Assembly: GCF_042453785.1 (NCBI RefSeq) | Contig: NC_091672.1 | Location: forward strand, 6,094,501-6,158,500 | Direction of reading: 5' to 3' | Length of the DNA stretch: 64,000 nt | Source of the DNA: Malus domestica | Taxonomy: Eukaryota; Streptophyta; Magnoliopsida; Rosales; Rosaceae | In this document: piece after piece, positions 46,905 to 59,619 of the stretch | How positions within the stretch are numbered: position 1 is the stretch's first letter | Layout of the letters: each line of letters opens with the position of its first letter | Position numbers and translations under genes: made by a program | The notes under the pieces: generated by a model | The model's database searches: none | What the model was told of the DNA's origin: nothing | Seen by the model: only the letters and a program-made list of their open reading frames with translations

Positions 46905-48050
46905 GAGGGTAGAGGATGCAGGAAAATGAATGGTTTTGATCGTTGATATTATATTAAGAGTTTTACGGTTAGTGAAAATATTGCTTGATGTTTATAAAGT
47001 TTCTACAAACTATATGACATCAACTCATATTTCAGTTAACCGTAAATATCGAAGCGTGATATCAAAGATGTGAGCCATTCATCTTCTTACATCCGCCATA
47101 TGATCATGTTTTCAAAAAGGAAATTTAAAAAATGAAATTGAGTAAGAAGAATAAAGCGTAAATGGCAATCGACGGTTAAATATAAATTTAAGGTTTATGA
47201 ATTATAGTGTTGGATTTTGAAGTTAACCCCTTCATGAAAGTTGTAAAGTTTGTCACTATGAGTGATTGTATATATATTTTTTTTACATTTTTTACACTTT
47301 TACAATAATTATTATTAATTTTTCCCTCAAATAAAAAACATTATTCATGAAGATTTGGAGTATTTTAAAAATCTAAACGATAATGTAAGTGTAAATCACG
47401 AGTGTTTATATATTCTTTCACATTTTTCATACTTGTATGTATGTCTTCTTAGTTCTTGCCTATACAAATACTATATTAGTTTATTTTAATTTTGGACAAC
47501 AACATGTTAAGTAAAATTTAGCCTAGTAATGATAATAAGGAACTCTCATAATAAAAATAAATATGACTAAAGCATTTTCTTTTTTTCTTAACTTATATAG
47601 AATAATAATACAAAATTATATATTTAATATAGAATATATTGTATATATTAATATGGCTATTGTATTTTATAAGAAATCTTTTAGTAATTAAACTTTAAAA
47701 TTATCAAAATAATTTTTTTCTTAACGGGTCGAAACAGGTTACCCACGTGTTACCCGCGTGTATACCTGTTAAGAACCCATTATTAACGGGTCACCCGATA
47801 ATGACCCGATAAGTTATCGTGTTGACCTGAAACCTGTTATTTTCGTGTCGTTTTCGTGTCAGAAACTGCCGGGTAGTACCATGGCTTCATCATCTCATGT
47901 ATGTGGAAGCATTGGGATGTGGACTTTTTACGAATATTAGGTTAAGGTTGACAAATTAGAGTTTAAATTTTCTGCATTTATTTTGTATGTGATTTCTTTG
48001 TGGTCTTTATAATTAATTAATATGTGTTAATAAATTTAACTCTCTTCAAC
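46905..48050. other. AT-rich spacer with a dispersed-repeat fragment
   Basis: At about 47722-47880 lies a GC-richer block built on ACGGGTCACCCGATAATGAC and CGTGTCGTTTTCGTGTCAG, a repeat type I have seen in many eudicots but cannot name. No gene is supported. Confidence 0.45.
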
Positions 48051-49200
48051 TTTTTTTTTTTTTACAAGAAACGATATAATGGTATTTCATTGATGTTCAC
48101 AAACAAGTACAGAGGTTGCCAATAATATACATTAACTTAAGTGACCAAGAAATTGATATGGAGTAAATTTGCGCAATGAATCAATCTACTGTAAACCCCT
48201 ATACCTCTACCACAAGCACTGGCCTACCTTACACAATGATGCAACAAACTTATAACGACAACCACATAGGTTATCGCAAAAGTGTGAAGCCACATAACGT
48301 CATCGCAATGGAGCAAGACCACAAAAAAATTATACAATAAACTCATCGCTTAAAGCTAAGACAATATCCAACCACTGTGAACACGCTACCACAACATTCA
48401 TAGGGCAAGACAATAAAATCAAACACTAATCTAAGAAAGGTACCACTGGTCAGCTTATCTCAGCCAGCAGGACACGAACCAAGACCACACCTTCACCGCA
48501 CTAGTGAGCTCTGCTGAATCCATGAGTATATCATGTTGCACAAAGGCGAAGTCAACTGATCCGGATGCACAAGACAATGACGTCGACAAATTTGAATGCG
48601 ACAGGTTTGCCAGATCTGAGTGTGAAGGAATGTGCATCCACCAAATTGGTTGAGGAGAACGTTACCCCATGGAAACAAGTTGATCAAAGTGGAACCAACT
48701 ACTAGGAGCCATGAAACCAATCATAACCACAAATTGAGCCTCAAATTAAAAAAGGACCTCGAAACAGGTAAGGCTCGAATTTGGGTAGAGGCACAAAACC
48801 ATGGGTGAGCTACTCACAAAATGGTGGGAAAGAACTATCGAGGGATGAGATGAGGCACTATAGAAGCTAAGAAAGGGTAAGGGGAGACGTAGGGGAATGA
48901 ACGGGGCGGCGAAGGGGGAGGGAGTGAAGGGAATAACAGAGGTGGAGGGGTTGGCAGAGGGTTAGGAGAGGGGAGAGAGGCTAGGAAGACAAAAATGGGG
49001 TGAAATGTCCAATCGAATATATGAATTTAAAATGTTGGAATTTGACTTCTTCAAACGCGTAGGGAATTTCGAAACTTTCATATGTTTTGAGAAGAGAAGT
49101 ATATAGAGAGAGCACTTTGTACCTTGTGATGGTTTGAGACCTCTGCATCTCAGTCCCTCGCCCATATCCTTAAATAATTGATGATAGAACACGATGAATC
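48051..49200 (-). mobile_element. Probable poly(A)-tailed retroposed sequence, minus strand
   Basis: On the minus strand the block ends ATGAAATACCATTATATCG then TTTCTTGT and an A run (T run 48051-48063 on the plus strand). The other end is pyrimidine-rich (48900-49000). Neither open frame on the minus strand (48493-48720, 48455-48637) shows a known domain. The layout fits a deleted, non-autonomous LINE derivative, but I found no target duplication, so the 5' boundary is a guess. Confidence 0.35.
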
Positions 49201-49412
49201 ATTAAGCTCATCTTTCATGGAGAAGTATTTGTATTAGACTTATGGTACACCAGTTGATACACAAGTTTCCCATCACAAGGAAATCTAAATATCTTGGCTT
49301 AGGAGACAAATTTACGCATAATATAAGATATTTACTCTTGAATTGTAAGACACTTTTAACCGACATTATTTACTAAATTTACTGATAATGTATCCATTGA
49401 GACTGATGAGGA

Positions 49413-52232
49413 TGTGACAACCCATCCCTAATTTCACTATTTTGTTAATTTTTAAAAGAGTGAATTGACGAAAATGCCTTTAGAGGCAAGATCGTTGACT
49501 TTCGTTGACCGTCATTTCGTGAAGCGTATGGGATATTATTTTATTGTATTCCTGAAGTACTTGACGATACGGACACATAGGCGCAAGCGGAAGCGAATTT
49601 GGAGTTATGGTTAAAATTTTACGGAACTACAAATTTGAAAAGTACTTTTGTAAAGATTACTATTTATTTATTTTATATATATTTCTTATAATTATTATAT
49701 TATTATTTTAGCATTATTTTGCTATTATATTATTATTATTATTTTACTTGAGGGAAGAAAAGGAAAAAAAAAAAAAGGAAAAGGGAGTTGCGGGAGAGAG
49801 CAACCAGAAAAAGATGGAGAGACTAACCAGAAGAAAGGGGAAGGTTGTGGCGAATCAGGAGGGGAGAGAGGAAGAGAGGCTGACCAATGGGGGAAGAGGG
49901 CAAGGAGGAAAAAGGAAAGAGTAGTGGAGCATGGGATCAGATCCCCTTTGCCACCCTCGACCCAATCCGACTCCTCCATGTTTTTCGACACCTTTTCAGG
50001 CGAATTGCAGCCACCCACTATTTGGAACCAACTGAGCATAATTTCCTCTTCCATATTCACCCAAAAATCAACACGAATTGACCTTGTTGTTGTTGTGAGA
50101 TAACACTGGCGGGTTTCATGGGTGTACGGTGGCGGAATCCGTCATTTTTGAAATGATTTCCATTGATCACCATTACCAAAATACTCCCTTTGAGCCCAAG
50201 AACAAACCCCAAACAAGTTTGGGGACGGCGAAGCACCAAAGAAGTCGATTCGAAGCCACCAATTTCTAGGGTTTTCAGCGGGTTTGTGGCAATTTAAGGC
50301 TTTTCCAGACCAAATTGGCCCTAGTCACAGGTATAAAACTTACTCTACTCATTGAGATCTTCATTTATGTGAAATTTGGTAATTTTTGGAAATAGTTGAT
50401 TTTTCCGGCAGGTCGAGGCAGTTGACCGCCGTGTGGGTAAAGACACCACTTGACCTCCCTAGACTAAAATGGGTGCCCCAATTCCATATTAGACATCGAA
50501 TTGATGAAATTCCATTGTTTGGTTATATTTCCGTTAAGGGCCGCCCACTTGGTTATTATATGATTCAACGATCCGAACATTAGATCGTCACCAAACTTTA
50601 ATACGTAATAGTACATAATATTTAAGGATATTAAGAACTGACAGATCCGAAATCTAATGTACGGATCTTTCCGGATGAGTTTTCTAAGTTTGTAAACCTA
50701 AACGTCAGCCGCCACTTAATTTTAGCGATTGGTGGAGATTCGACAGTTGGATTGTTCCGAAACTTTAGGATGTTGTTCTATAAGTTTATTGAAACTCTTG
50801 GGAAGTTACGGATCGGAAATCCGAGGTGCGGATCTTCTGGATCGAGTTACGTAGGGTTGTGGACCCTACCTTCGACCTTTAACCAACAATTGACTTTTGG
50901 TCAATGGGTTACAAATCATTCTAGAGCGTACTTGGGGATGTGTTTTATGTAAGTTACATATTTTATTGATAAGAATTTTGAGACATGATTTGATATTTAG
51001 TCTAGGCGACGATCGTTTGTGATGCCTCGATATTCATGTTAGGGAGTTGTAATGTGAACTTCAGGTGAGTGGGCCTTTTCTTTTATATAGTAAATACATA
51101 TTTTTTAGTTTCCATTTATACATTGAAAGATAATTTACTACGTATGCCTAGCCTAGACTAATGCTTATAAAAATTAGCGAAATAACGGAAAATTACGAAG
51201 TGATCATAAATCCTACGGGATGCATATGTATGCATATGTTTATTGATGCCATGATTATACCTACTGCTATGAATGATATTATGTTGACTAGAATTATTGA
51301 ATTGTTATGGCATGCTTATATTTGTGTAGTTTGTTCATCATTGCTGCACCCCGGTGTTAGTGTTCGCCCAGGGCCAGGGCCAGGGCCAGTCATTCACGTG
51401 TATGTTCACCTCCGTACCGCACGCTTGCCTTGGATCTAAGTAGGTGCCAGTCCTGTCATACAAGTTGCATTAGACAACTCCAACTTGTAGGTGATTGCGA
51501 ATAACGCCAGTCTTCACATGATTATAGCACTAAAGCTTATATTATGATTACACCCAATCTTGTCGTATAGGTTGCATTAGGCAACTTCAACTCGTGTGCT
51601 AGCATAGATTGATGAGCATCAGTTCAATCCTACAGGTTGCATTATGCGACTTTGACTTGTGTGCTAGCATAGATCGATGAGCATCTGGTTTTATTATGCT
51701 ACTGTTGAGATTTTGTGATTAAGGATGTCATGCTTTTATTTACGAGATACTGTGCCGTAATGAATTCTTGAGATTTTGTAGGCTACAGTAAGTATTTTTA
51801 TACTATATGTAGTAAATATATTTTGGAAACTATACTTGCTTTACAATGAGGGGTTACGATGTTTTTAGAAAGTTTTTTATAAAACTTTATTTTCAGACCC
51901 ACTCATCCTTGTTTTTCGCCCCTCCAAGTTTTAGTAGCTTAGCTTTCTTATCGTCGAGGATTTTTAGCAAATCGTGGTGTAGACGATTACCTTCGAGGGT
52001 ACAATTCTCACCTTATCTTATTGTATTGTACTGTACTATACTTATGCTCTAACATCACTTGTGAAATGGGTTCACTCCCGCTCACAGCGCACTCTTATAT
52101 GTAGGCACTTTTAGGTTTTAATTTATTCACATTTTCCACTACACTACACATTATGGCTTCGTCACCTTCTAGGTGTCGGCCAGCACATCTCGATTCGAAG
52201 TCCAAGTGGGCATTCTGGGTTAGGGTGTGTTA
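49413..52232 (+). mobile_element. Second long solo LTR (LARD-like), plus orientation
   Basis: It begins TGTGACAACCCATCCC and ends GGGTTAGGGTGTGTTA, which would be the family end GGGGTGTGTCA with CA changed to TA. Near the 3' end it has GTGTCGGCCAGCACATCTCG, the same block as in 38505-42057. It is flanked by AGGA at 49409-49412 and 52233-52236, a possible 4-bp duplication. It carries no domains. A short GGGCCA tandem (51369-51391) and a GCATTAG(A/G)CAACT block repeated three times (about 51460-51650) lie inside. Confidence 0.65.
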
Positions 52233-52305
52233 AGGAGCCATAAGTTAATGTTTCTTGATTTTAACAATGTTTTTATGCAATTTTAAAAGGCATGGACTGT
52301 CACTT

Positions 52306-52466
52306 AATACTACGGTCTAGTAGTATCATTCTTCACTTGTAAGTGAGAGGTCTTATGCTCGATTATTTCCAAAGGCGAATTTGAACCACATTATTATGGC
52401 TAGTCTAGTGTGAGGCTTAGTCCACTCCCCCACAAGGAAAACAATTATAATAGACAAAAAAAAAAA
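52306..52466 (+). mobile_element. tRNA-derived SINE copy
   Basis: Head TACTACGGTCTAGTAGTAT, CTTGTAAGTGAGAGGTCTTA, a changed B box GCTCGATTATT, body AAGGCGAATTTGAACCACAT, then an A-rich tail. It lies about 75 bp after the solo LTR. Confidence 0.78.
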
Positions 52467-52849
52467 GGAGGAAATTGAAGTGGCTCTTAGACAAAGATGT
52501 ATCTGGAAATATTTTTAAAGTGCTTTTAATGAAATCATTTTTTATCCAATTTTTTGTAAAAATACAAGTGAATATTGAAAAACAATCGAAATGTCTTTGA
52601 AACCAAAAAAAACTTTCACAAAAAACGCATTTAGTTATTTTAAAAACATTTCAAACATGTCCAAACCTTATATACTTACCACATTGTTCAGAAGGTATCA
52701 TGTTGAGTAATGTGTTCAGCTATCATCACCACTTGAGCTAACTTCAAAGACAATTATTCTTCTATTTATGTTACATTATCTGTTAAAACAGAAAAATTAC
52801 CTGAGGTTGGGTTCGACTATTTTGTAATGCAAGGTATATGTAGTATTGT
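52467..52849. other. Intergenic sequence
   Basis: AT-rich, nothing recognisable. Confidence 0.45.
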
Positions 52850-52858
52850 TTCTTTATA

Positions 52859-53331
52859 AAGGTATTTGTCAATTTTCTCCCTAAACTTGTATAGAGATGT
52901 CAATTTCTCCCTAAGCTTTAATTTTAGCCGATTACCCACCTGAACTTTTAAAATTAGCCAATTTCTCCCATGAACTTTAACTTTAGCATATTACCCCCTT
53001 AAAATATTATAAATAGCCAATTTACCCCATAGCGTTAGATTTTAAATTTTTCATCCATCCAGTTTTTTTTTTTTTTGCCCCAATACATTGTCATGTGTTG
53101 TCCGCATGATCAAAATGAATAAAAAATTGGATGCATGAATTTCTTTAAAATCTAGGGTCAGGGGGTTAAGTTGGTTATTTATAAAAGGTCAGGGGATAAT
53201 CAGCTAAAATTAAAGTTCAAGGGGGAAATTGGCTAAGTATAAAAGTTCAGAGGGGTAATCGACTAAAATTAACGTTTAGGTGGGAAATTGGCACCTTTAT
53301 ACAAGTTCATGGGAAAATCGATAAATATGCC
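52859..53331. mobile_element. 473-bp foldback element, 195-bp arms, exact 9-bp TSD
   Basis: Two arms of about 195 bp are imperfect inverted repeats. The left starts AAGGTATTTGTCAATTTTCT and the right read inward starts GGCATATTTATCGATTTTCC. Each arm is itself made of about 40-bp units alternating AGCCAATTT(C)CCCC and AGCCGATTACCC(C) with GAACTTT(A). The flanks TTCTTTATA (52850-52858, 53332-53340) are exact. The centre (about 53060-53140) is T-rich. Confidence 0.9.
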
Positions 53332-53340
53332 TTCTTTATA

Positions 53341-54832
53341 TACCATTGTTATGACTTATATTGTTCGTACTTATAACCCAAGGGGAGACATCGAAGAGTC
53401 GGCTCTCTATAGGCCCGAAGTACCTATGATATGATAGCATCCCAAAGGCCTTTTTCCCATAGGCTATACAAATCTCACATTCCCTAAGGTAGTTTGTGAT
53501 TTACTCACGACGTCAAGGGTAAAAACATCATAATAAGCGTATAGTCTATGTGTCTATTCTTCTATTAGATGAGCTTATAAATATTATTTGGAAGAAGGTA
53601 ATCCAACACATGACCTATGAATAAAAATCTTGTTAACCACATCAAAGGCAAGTCTCGGATGCATCGAAGCATCTTACATAGTTTCTAACTTTTTGTACGC
53701 TATTTTTGTATTATTAGCACCGAACACAGAGGTGATAATACATGCATGTTGTTGAAAAGAAAATAGAGATTGAAAGATAAAATAAGAGAGAAACGAAAGT
53801 GAACAGCCAAAATTCAGGTGGGTGAACATCCGATCATAGTATCGATTCAAAAATGAATAGGCACATAGTAAATAATATTCCATAAAAATGTCTTAACTAA
53901 GTACTTATTAGATATTGATCTAAAAGTGAATAACCGCCTCATAAATTAACATATGTCATTTACTTCTTTCTACTTGTCCGTATATTAGATACTCTTGTTT
54001 GTTTTGGATTGAAGTAACAAAAGAAAAAGAGAAATGTTATGGAGCTCTCTTAAAAATGTGATATTTTATAAATTTTTTATGACCTCACAGTTAAAAGTCA
54101 ATTTTTATAACAACAAATAAAATATTATGAAAAAATACGAAACGGTAGAGAATTCGTACAAAATTTTAAGAAAGTTTTCTTAGCAGTTTTCAAAGTACAA
54201 ACACACAACATCGTTTAAGAACATTTTAGTTCCAAACAAATGCACAAATCCGTTTACAAGATCCCAAAGTTTTTAGAACTAATCAAACAGCCAACATTGG
54301 CCTTGGGAACCCCAAATTTTCAAAACCCTAACATACAACGGTGATTCCAATCCAAAATCCGAGCCCTGGGCCCTCGGCCGTATGTACTATCTACTATTTT
54401 GTGTTTTGTCCGCTCTGTCACCGTCGCTCATGGACCGTCCAATCCAAACGCGTCGCATTAAACCTTCTGGCTTCCCCACAAGAATGAATTGACCTTTCAC
54501 TCACCGCAGGTCAGGGTAGGGAAAATTTGAGGGTCCCATGCGGGAAGTGATTAACGTTTAAATTGGGAGGGGGAGGCAAGCGGACCTTTAGATAAAAGTG
54601 TTGCCCTTGCCGTGCTTTCAAATATTGTTAGCTTTCTAATGTAACATTTAACCGAACAAATCTATGGTTTGATAAAAAATAAAAAAAATTAGGAGGTGGT
54701 AATAGGTGAGCAATAATATGGTTCAAATTCACTTTTAATGAGAATCGAATTTAAGATTTTCACTTACAAGCAAAGATGAATACTACTATAATGTAATGTT
54801 TATTATTACTTAAGTGTTGATTAGCAACTCAG
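53341..54832. other. Intergenic sequence with a GC-richer block
   Basis: The stretch 54290-54600 is GC-richer (GAGCCCTGGGCCCTCGGCCG) and looks like a former promoter or leader, but no coding frame is supported. The remainder is AT-rich. Confidence 0.45.
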
Positions 54833-54993
54833 TACTACGGTCTGGTGGTATTCTTCTTCTTTTGGAAGTGAGAGATCTTAAGTTTGAATCTCGTTGATGG
54901 CGAGTTTGACACCAAATTAGGCTGTCCATTGTGTGGCTTAACCGAACTGCCATTCCCTTTAGTGTAAAAATATCGATGTACTAAAAAAAAAAT
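54833..54993 (+). mobile_element. SINE, TGTACTAAAA-tail subfamily
   Basis: Head TACTACGGTCTGGTGGTATT, B-box remnant AGTTTGAATCTC, body TGGCGAGTTTGACACCAAAT and ACCGAACTGCCATTCCC, then GTGTAAAAATATCGATGTAC plus an A run. It differs from the 19852 type in its 3' half. Confidence 0.75.
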
Positions 54994-56939
54994 TTATTAA
55001 CGTGTTTATTTCTTATTAGTTGATTTGTAAATTTAATTTAAAAATTTGATGTCTCTAGCATTATCTTTTAGAGGAAACTCTGCTTTCAAACTGAAGGGAT
55101 CAAATTTTGTAATCTTTTTCAATAATGATACAGTTTCTGCCACTGCCCTGGATTTTTATTTAATTATTGTTAATCAGTTTATGTGTTTTATTTCTCCCCC
55201 AATTGGTCAAGGTCTTTATGAATTATGGGTGTATTGACAATGTGGGCACCCCCCTGTTGAATGGTCCTGTCCCAGTGTTCCTACAAAATAATGGAGTAAA
55301 AGCATGAGTCACCTAAAAAGAAATATTCAAAAATTAGGTACTCTTTTATATCTTATGCTTGTTCAAAGCATAGATTCCTTTCATGGCAAATGAGAAAATA
55401 TGTTTACGTCCAAGAAAAAATTGAATTTTTTTCATTGAAAAAGTATATGATACTCTGAAAAAACAAGAGCCTAATATTGTACAATGTTTAGCGTTGAGAC
55501 CTCTTCAGTATTGGGATTTATTGGGAGTCGTGAGGTAGGATGATTAGCAGATAAGTTTATGAAGGAGCTCGACAAGCGTAAATTTAACCGTAATCAGTTT
55601 TGAGGAATAAAAAGTTATGTATTAGTTTTGCTTGAGCCGTGTTTTTAGTAAGTTGTGAGCTTCGTTATTGTAATATTTGAGTTGTGCGATTTCGCCATAA
55701 ATTTTGACTATAGATTTTAATATTTTGGATAATTTTTAGTATTTGATTATTCTCTTATTTTTCTTTCGGGGTAAAATTTGTAGGAGTATTTTAAACAACT
55801 TTTGGAGTTGTATTTAGACCGTCTTATTCTTATCTTCAAATATACTATGATATTTCCTCACATTCTTGTTCCTATAATTTTGTTTTCTCCACGTTAAGTT
55901 GACAGGATTATAATGAAAACTTTAAGTTTTAGTCAATTAAATTTCTTTTACAATTTTTAACACATACATTGATCGACAATCTTCAACGTTCATCATTCTA
56001 AACCTTACTTATTCGTAACTTATATAAGATAATGACATTGAAACATACACGTTACTTGATGAGTGAATTGAGTAGACAAATCTACCACTAACATGAATGG
56101 TAAACAAGTTTATTTTTTTTAATTTTACTATTATTACGGAAAGAGAGGGAGAGTTTGAAACTTTTATATTAATTTTGATGGTGGAAATTTTTTGAAAAAA
56201 AAAAGGTATAACTCAAAGAGTTAGGCCTGATTAGGAACAAAATATATACTTTTTTGCAGTGCAAAGGGCAACCCCATAACAATGAGGCCACAAAACATTG
56301 TAGAGACTGTTCAAAAAAAAAAAAAAAAAAAAAAAAACATTGTAGAGAAGGCCGGTGTATAAATTCAGTTAATTAACTTTTTTCCTCTTTATTTTATCCT
56401 TGCTCTTTACATATGTCGCATCCTCATTGGTCCACAGCAGCAGTAGATCCCTCCTGTTTACTCAATTAATTCTCTCCAAACCTCCACGCGTCAAAAGCAG
56501 CCGCAAGTTAAGTTAATCGAACCGTACGATTTTTTGGTCGAATAATCGAACCGTACGATGTGTGGCAGTTTGAAGAGAAGATTTGGCACTCGTGTAATTA
56601 CTCCCAAATGCCAGGGTCAAAGTGGTTAAATAATCCCCAGAGCTCGCATTGCATGCCTTTTTGCCAAACATAGTAAAACTCACCTCCACTGTCTCTCTCT
56701 CTCTCTCTCTCTCTAAAACTCCACCTCCTCGGTTTCTCTCTCTAATTAGTGTGTCATTCACTTAGACGCTTCTCGCACAACGCACACACTCTCTCTCCTC
56801 CCTCTCCTCTCTCTTTCTCTCTCTATAAGCGGCACCATTTCTGTCCACTCTCTCTCTGTCTCTCTCTAAACTCCCAACTCTCCCACTTTCCCACATCTGC
56901 CTCCGCATTCCACAAAAACCAAACACAACGACCGCATTC
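54994..56939. other. Intergenic region and TBR promoter/leader
   Basis: The open frame 55046-55237 shows no domain. From 56690 the sequence becomes CT-rich (several CTCTCT tracts to 56880), a common plant 5' leader, with a TATA-like CTCTATAAGCGG at about 56821 upstream of the TBR start. A poly(A) insertion scar is listed separately. Confidence 0.5.
56292..56348 (+). mobile_element. Poly(A) retroposition scar with 15-bp TSD
   Basis: AAAACATTGTAGAGA occurs at 56292-56306 and again at 56334-56348. Between them is only CTGTTC followed by an A run (56307-56333). This is the footprint of an extremely 5'-truncated LINE or SINE insertion. Confidence 0.75.
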
Positions 56940-59619
56940 ATGGCAGAGGTCACAAAGCAGCAGCACCTCCCCATCAACGGCGGAACTCTGATCTCTGACC
57001 TCAAGAGCCTCTTCTCTCTCTTCAAAACCAGAAGAACTGCGGCTTTTGCATATGGCTTCATGGTTGCTTTCGTCGCCTTTACTGTTTTCTTGGCCTTCAG
57101 TCCCTCACCGAACTACACTTCTCCATGGTTCGCTAACATTTTCAGTACTTCCACTTCTACTACTTCCACTACCGGTTCCAGTTCTTCGTTTTCCTCCGTC
57201 TTCTTCCCCAATGGTACTTCTTCATCTCCGCCCCAGCAAAATCAATCCTTTTTTTCTCCTCCGTCGCAAACAGAGCCGTCTAGATCTGCTAACACCACCG
57301 CCGCCGCTCCCGCTGCCGCACAATCTGCCACTGTGAATAAACAACCGCCTGTTTTGACAAACCAAACGCAACCCACCATTTTGAACCCGAATCAGACCTC
57401 AATCGTCCAGCCAAAACCTCTAGTGACACCCAAGAATAGTACTACTTCACCCGAACCGACAACCCTTCTGAAAAACCAGACCGACAGTTCCCACAATTCT
57501 GATAAGGCCACAGTTTTTGCGGCCAATCAGACGGGAATCACGGCCCCCAAAACCCCGGTGGCGGGGGTGAATGGAAGCTCCGATTTGGTACCGAAATCGG
57601 GTTTGGAGGACAAGAGCGTTGCAGAGAAGGGTGTGGAGAAGAATTCAACTGCTTCCCTGTTGAATAAACAGAGCAATGAAACGAAGTCCGGCGTGTCGAT
57701 GGAGCAGAGGAAGCCGGGGAGTGATGATTTGGTGAAGTCCTTGATGAATTGTGAGATGTTACATGGAGAGTGGGTGAGGGACGATTCATACCCGCTATAC
57801 AAACCGGGGTCTTGTCCTCTGATTGATGAACAATTCAACTGTATTCTCAATGGTAGGCCTGATAAGGATTATCAGAAATACAAATGGAAGCCTAAGGATT
57901 GCACTTTACCAAGGTATGTGATCAATTTGTAGCTTTACATGTTGGAAGTTTGATTTTTTGACCATTTTTTGAGTTTGAATAATATGGTATTTGAATTGCG
58001 TTTTGACCTACTTGAGATGCTTGTTGGGTAACTAGGTTTTGATTAATCGAAATTCATGTTGATCTGTTGTCGATTTTCGGCTTTAGGTATTGGAAATTTG
58101 GTTCTGGTTTTAGCATTGAAAATGATCCGTGGCTCAGTCAAAGGGTTTTGCTTGACGAAGACTTATTAATATGAAAAGGTTTTTATGACCAGGTTGGACG
58201 GAAGTCATATGTTGGAGTTGTTGAGAGGAAAGCGCCTGGTATTTGTTGGTGATTCTCTGAACAGAAATATGTGGGAATCTCTGGTTTGCATCCTCAGAAA
58301 CTCGGCGAAAGATAAGAGAAAGGTTTTCGAAGCAAATGGGAGAACCCATTTTCGTGGGGAAGCTTCTTACTCCTTCATATTCAAGGTAGGTTAATTCAAT
58401 TAAGCATTTGTTCAACTTATTCTTATATTAGATGGAAGCAACATTTCCTCAAGTTAAGTGAAACTTATGTGCTCTATTTCCGGTTTGGAACGAATGGATT
58501 GGCAGGATTATAACTGCACAGTGGAGTTTTTTGTGTCTCCTTTCTTAGTTCGAGAATGGGAAATGCCGGAAAAAGATGGATCAAAGAGAGAAACACTTCG
58601 TCTTGATTTGGTAGGCAGATCTTCTGAACTATATAAAGATGCTGATGTCGTTATCTTCAACACCGGACACTGGTGGACTCATGAGAAAACCTCCAAAGGG
58701 TGAGTTTATTATTACTATTTTGATTCAAATATTTTTTAGCATCTAAATTTGTTGTTTAAACTCTGGCCATTGGAACTAAAATAACATAAAATTTGCAGGA
58801 AAGACTATTACCAAGAAGGTAGCCATGTTTATGGTGAACTGAATGTTCTTGAGGCATTTCGGAAAGCATTAACCACATGGGCTAGATGGGTTGATGCCAA
58901 AGTTGATCCGAAGAAAAGTATCATCTTCTTTCGGGGCTATTCTGCTTCCCATTTCAGGTAAACTTGACGCAATCATAGTTTAACCTAGAGAGTGTAGTGA
59001 TAATGCGTTGCAGTATATCTTGCCTTCTGTGATTAGGTTCAACTTCAAACTAAAGAGATTAGGCATTCTTATTTTTGTGCCGATGCTTAATTGCTTATGA
59101 TATTTCATCAACATTACCAATTGAGAAGTAAAGAAATGTGCATGAATATGTTCATTGCTGTCTCCTTCGAGATTTGTAAAATTAAGCAACTCTTCAAGCT
59201 TTACATACATGAAAATAATGGAGATTCGTATTTATTTTTCATCCTACAGTGGTGGGCAGTGGAATTCTGGTGGCCAATGTGACAGTGAGACAGTTCCCAT
59301 CTTCAATGAGTCTTATCTGAGGCCGTACCTGCCCAAAATGGTGGTACTGGAGAAGGTGTTGAAAAACATGAAAACCCATGTCACATATCTCAATATCACA
59401 AGAATGACAGATTTTCGGAAGGATGGCCACCCATCAATCTACCGGAAGCAAAAACTGTCCGAGGAAGAAAGGAGATCACCTACAAGCTTCCAGGACTGCA
59501 GCCATTGGTGCCTTCCTGGTGTTCCAGACGCTTGGAATGAGGTTCTCTATGCCGAGCTCCTAGTAAAGCTGTACCAAAATAAGCAGCAGCTACTGCAACA
59601 GCAGAAGAAGAGAGCATAG
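56940..59619 (+). CDS. TBR: TRICHOME BIREFRINGENCE (TBR), wall polysaccharide O-acetyltransferase family
   Basis: Five exons (56940-57913, 58193-58385, 58506-58699, 58799-58957, 59250-59619; GT-AG) give 629 aa. A short cytosolic N-terminus is followed by one membrane anchor (about 35-58, [19 protein letters not shown]), typical of Golgi type II proteins. Then comes a long Ser/Thr/Pro/Asn-rich linker (60-265) rich in N-x-S/T sites. The TBL domain begins [20 protein letters not shown]. The PC-esterase part has the GDS motif [29 protein letters not shown], and the DxxH motif [23 protein letters not shown] Ser and DxxH Asp/His are the catalytic residues. Family members O-acetylate pectin, xylan or other wall polymers. 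Arabidopsis TBR is needed for crystalline cellulose in trichomes. The long linker and exon positions fit TBR/TBL1 rather than the shorter TBLs. Confidence 0.96.

Noticed and set aside
58980..59210. Minus-strand open frame in TBR intron 4
   Set aside because: Lies in an intron, no domain or codon bias.
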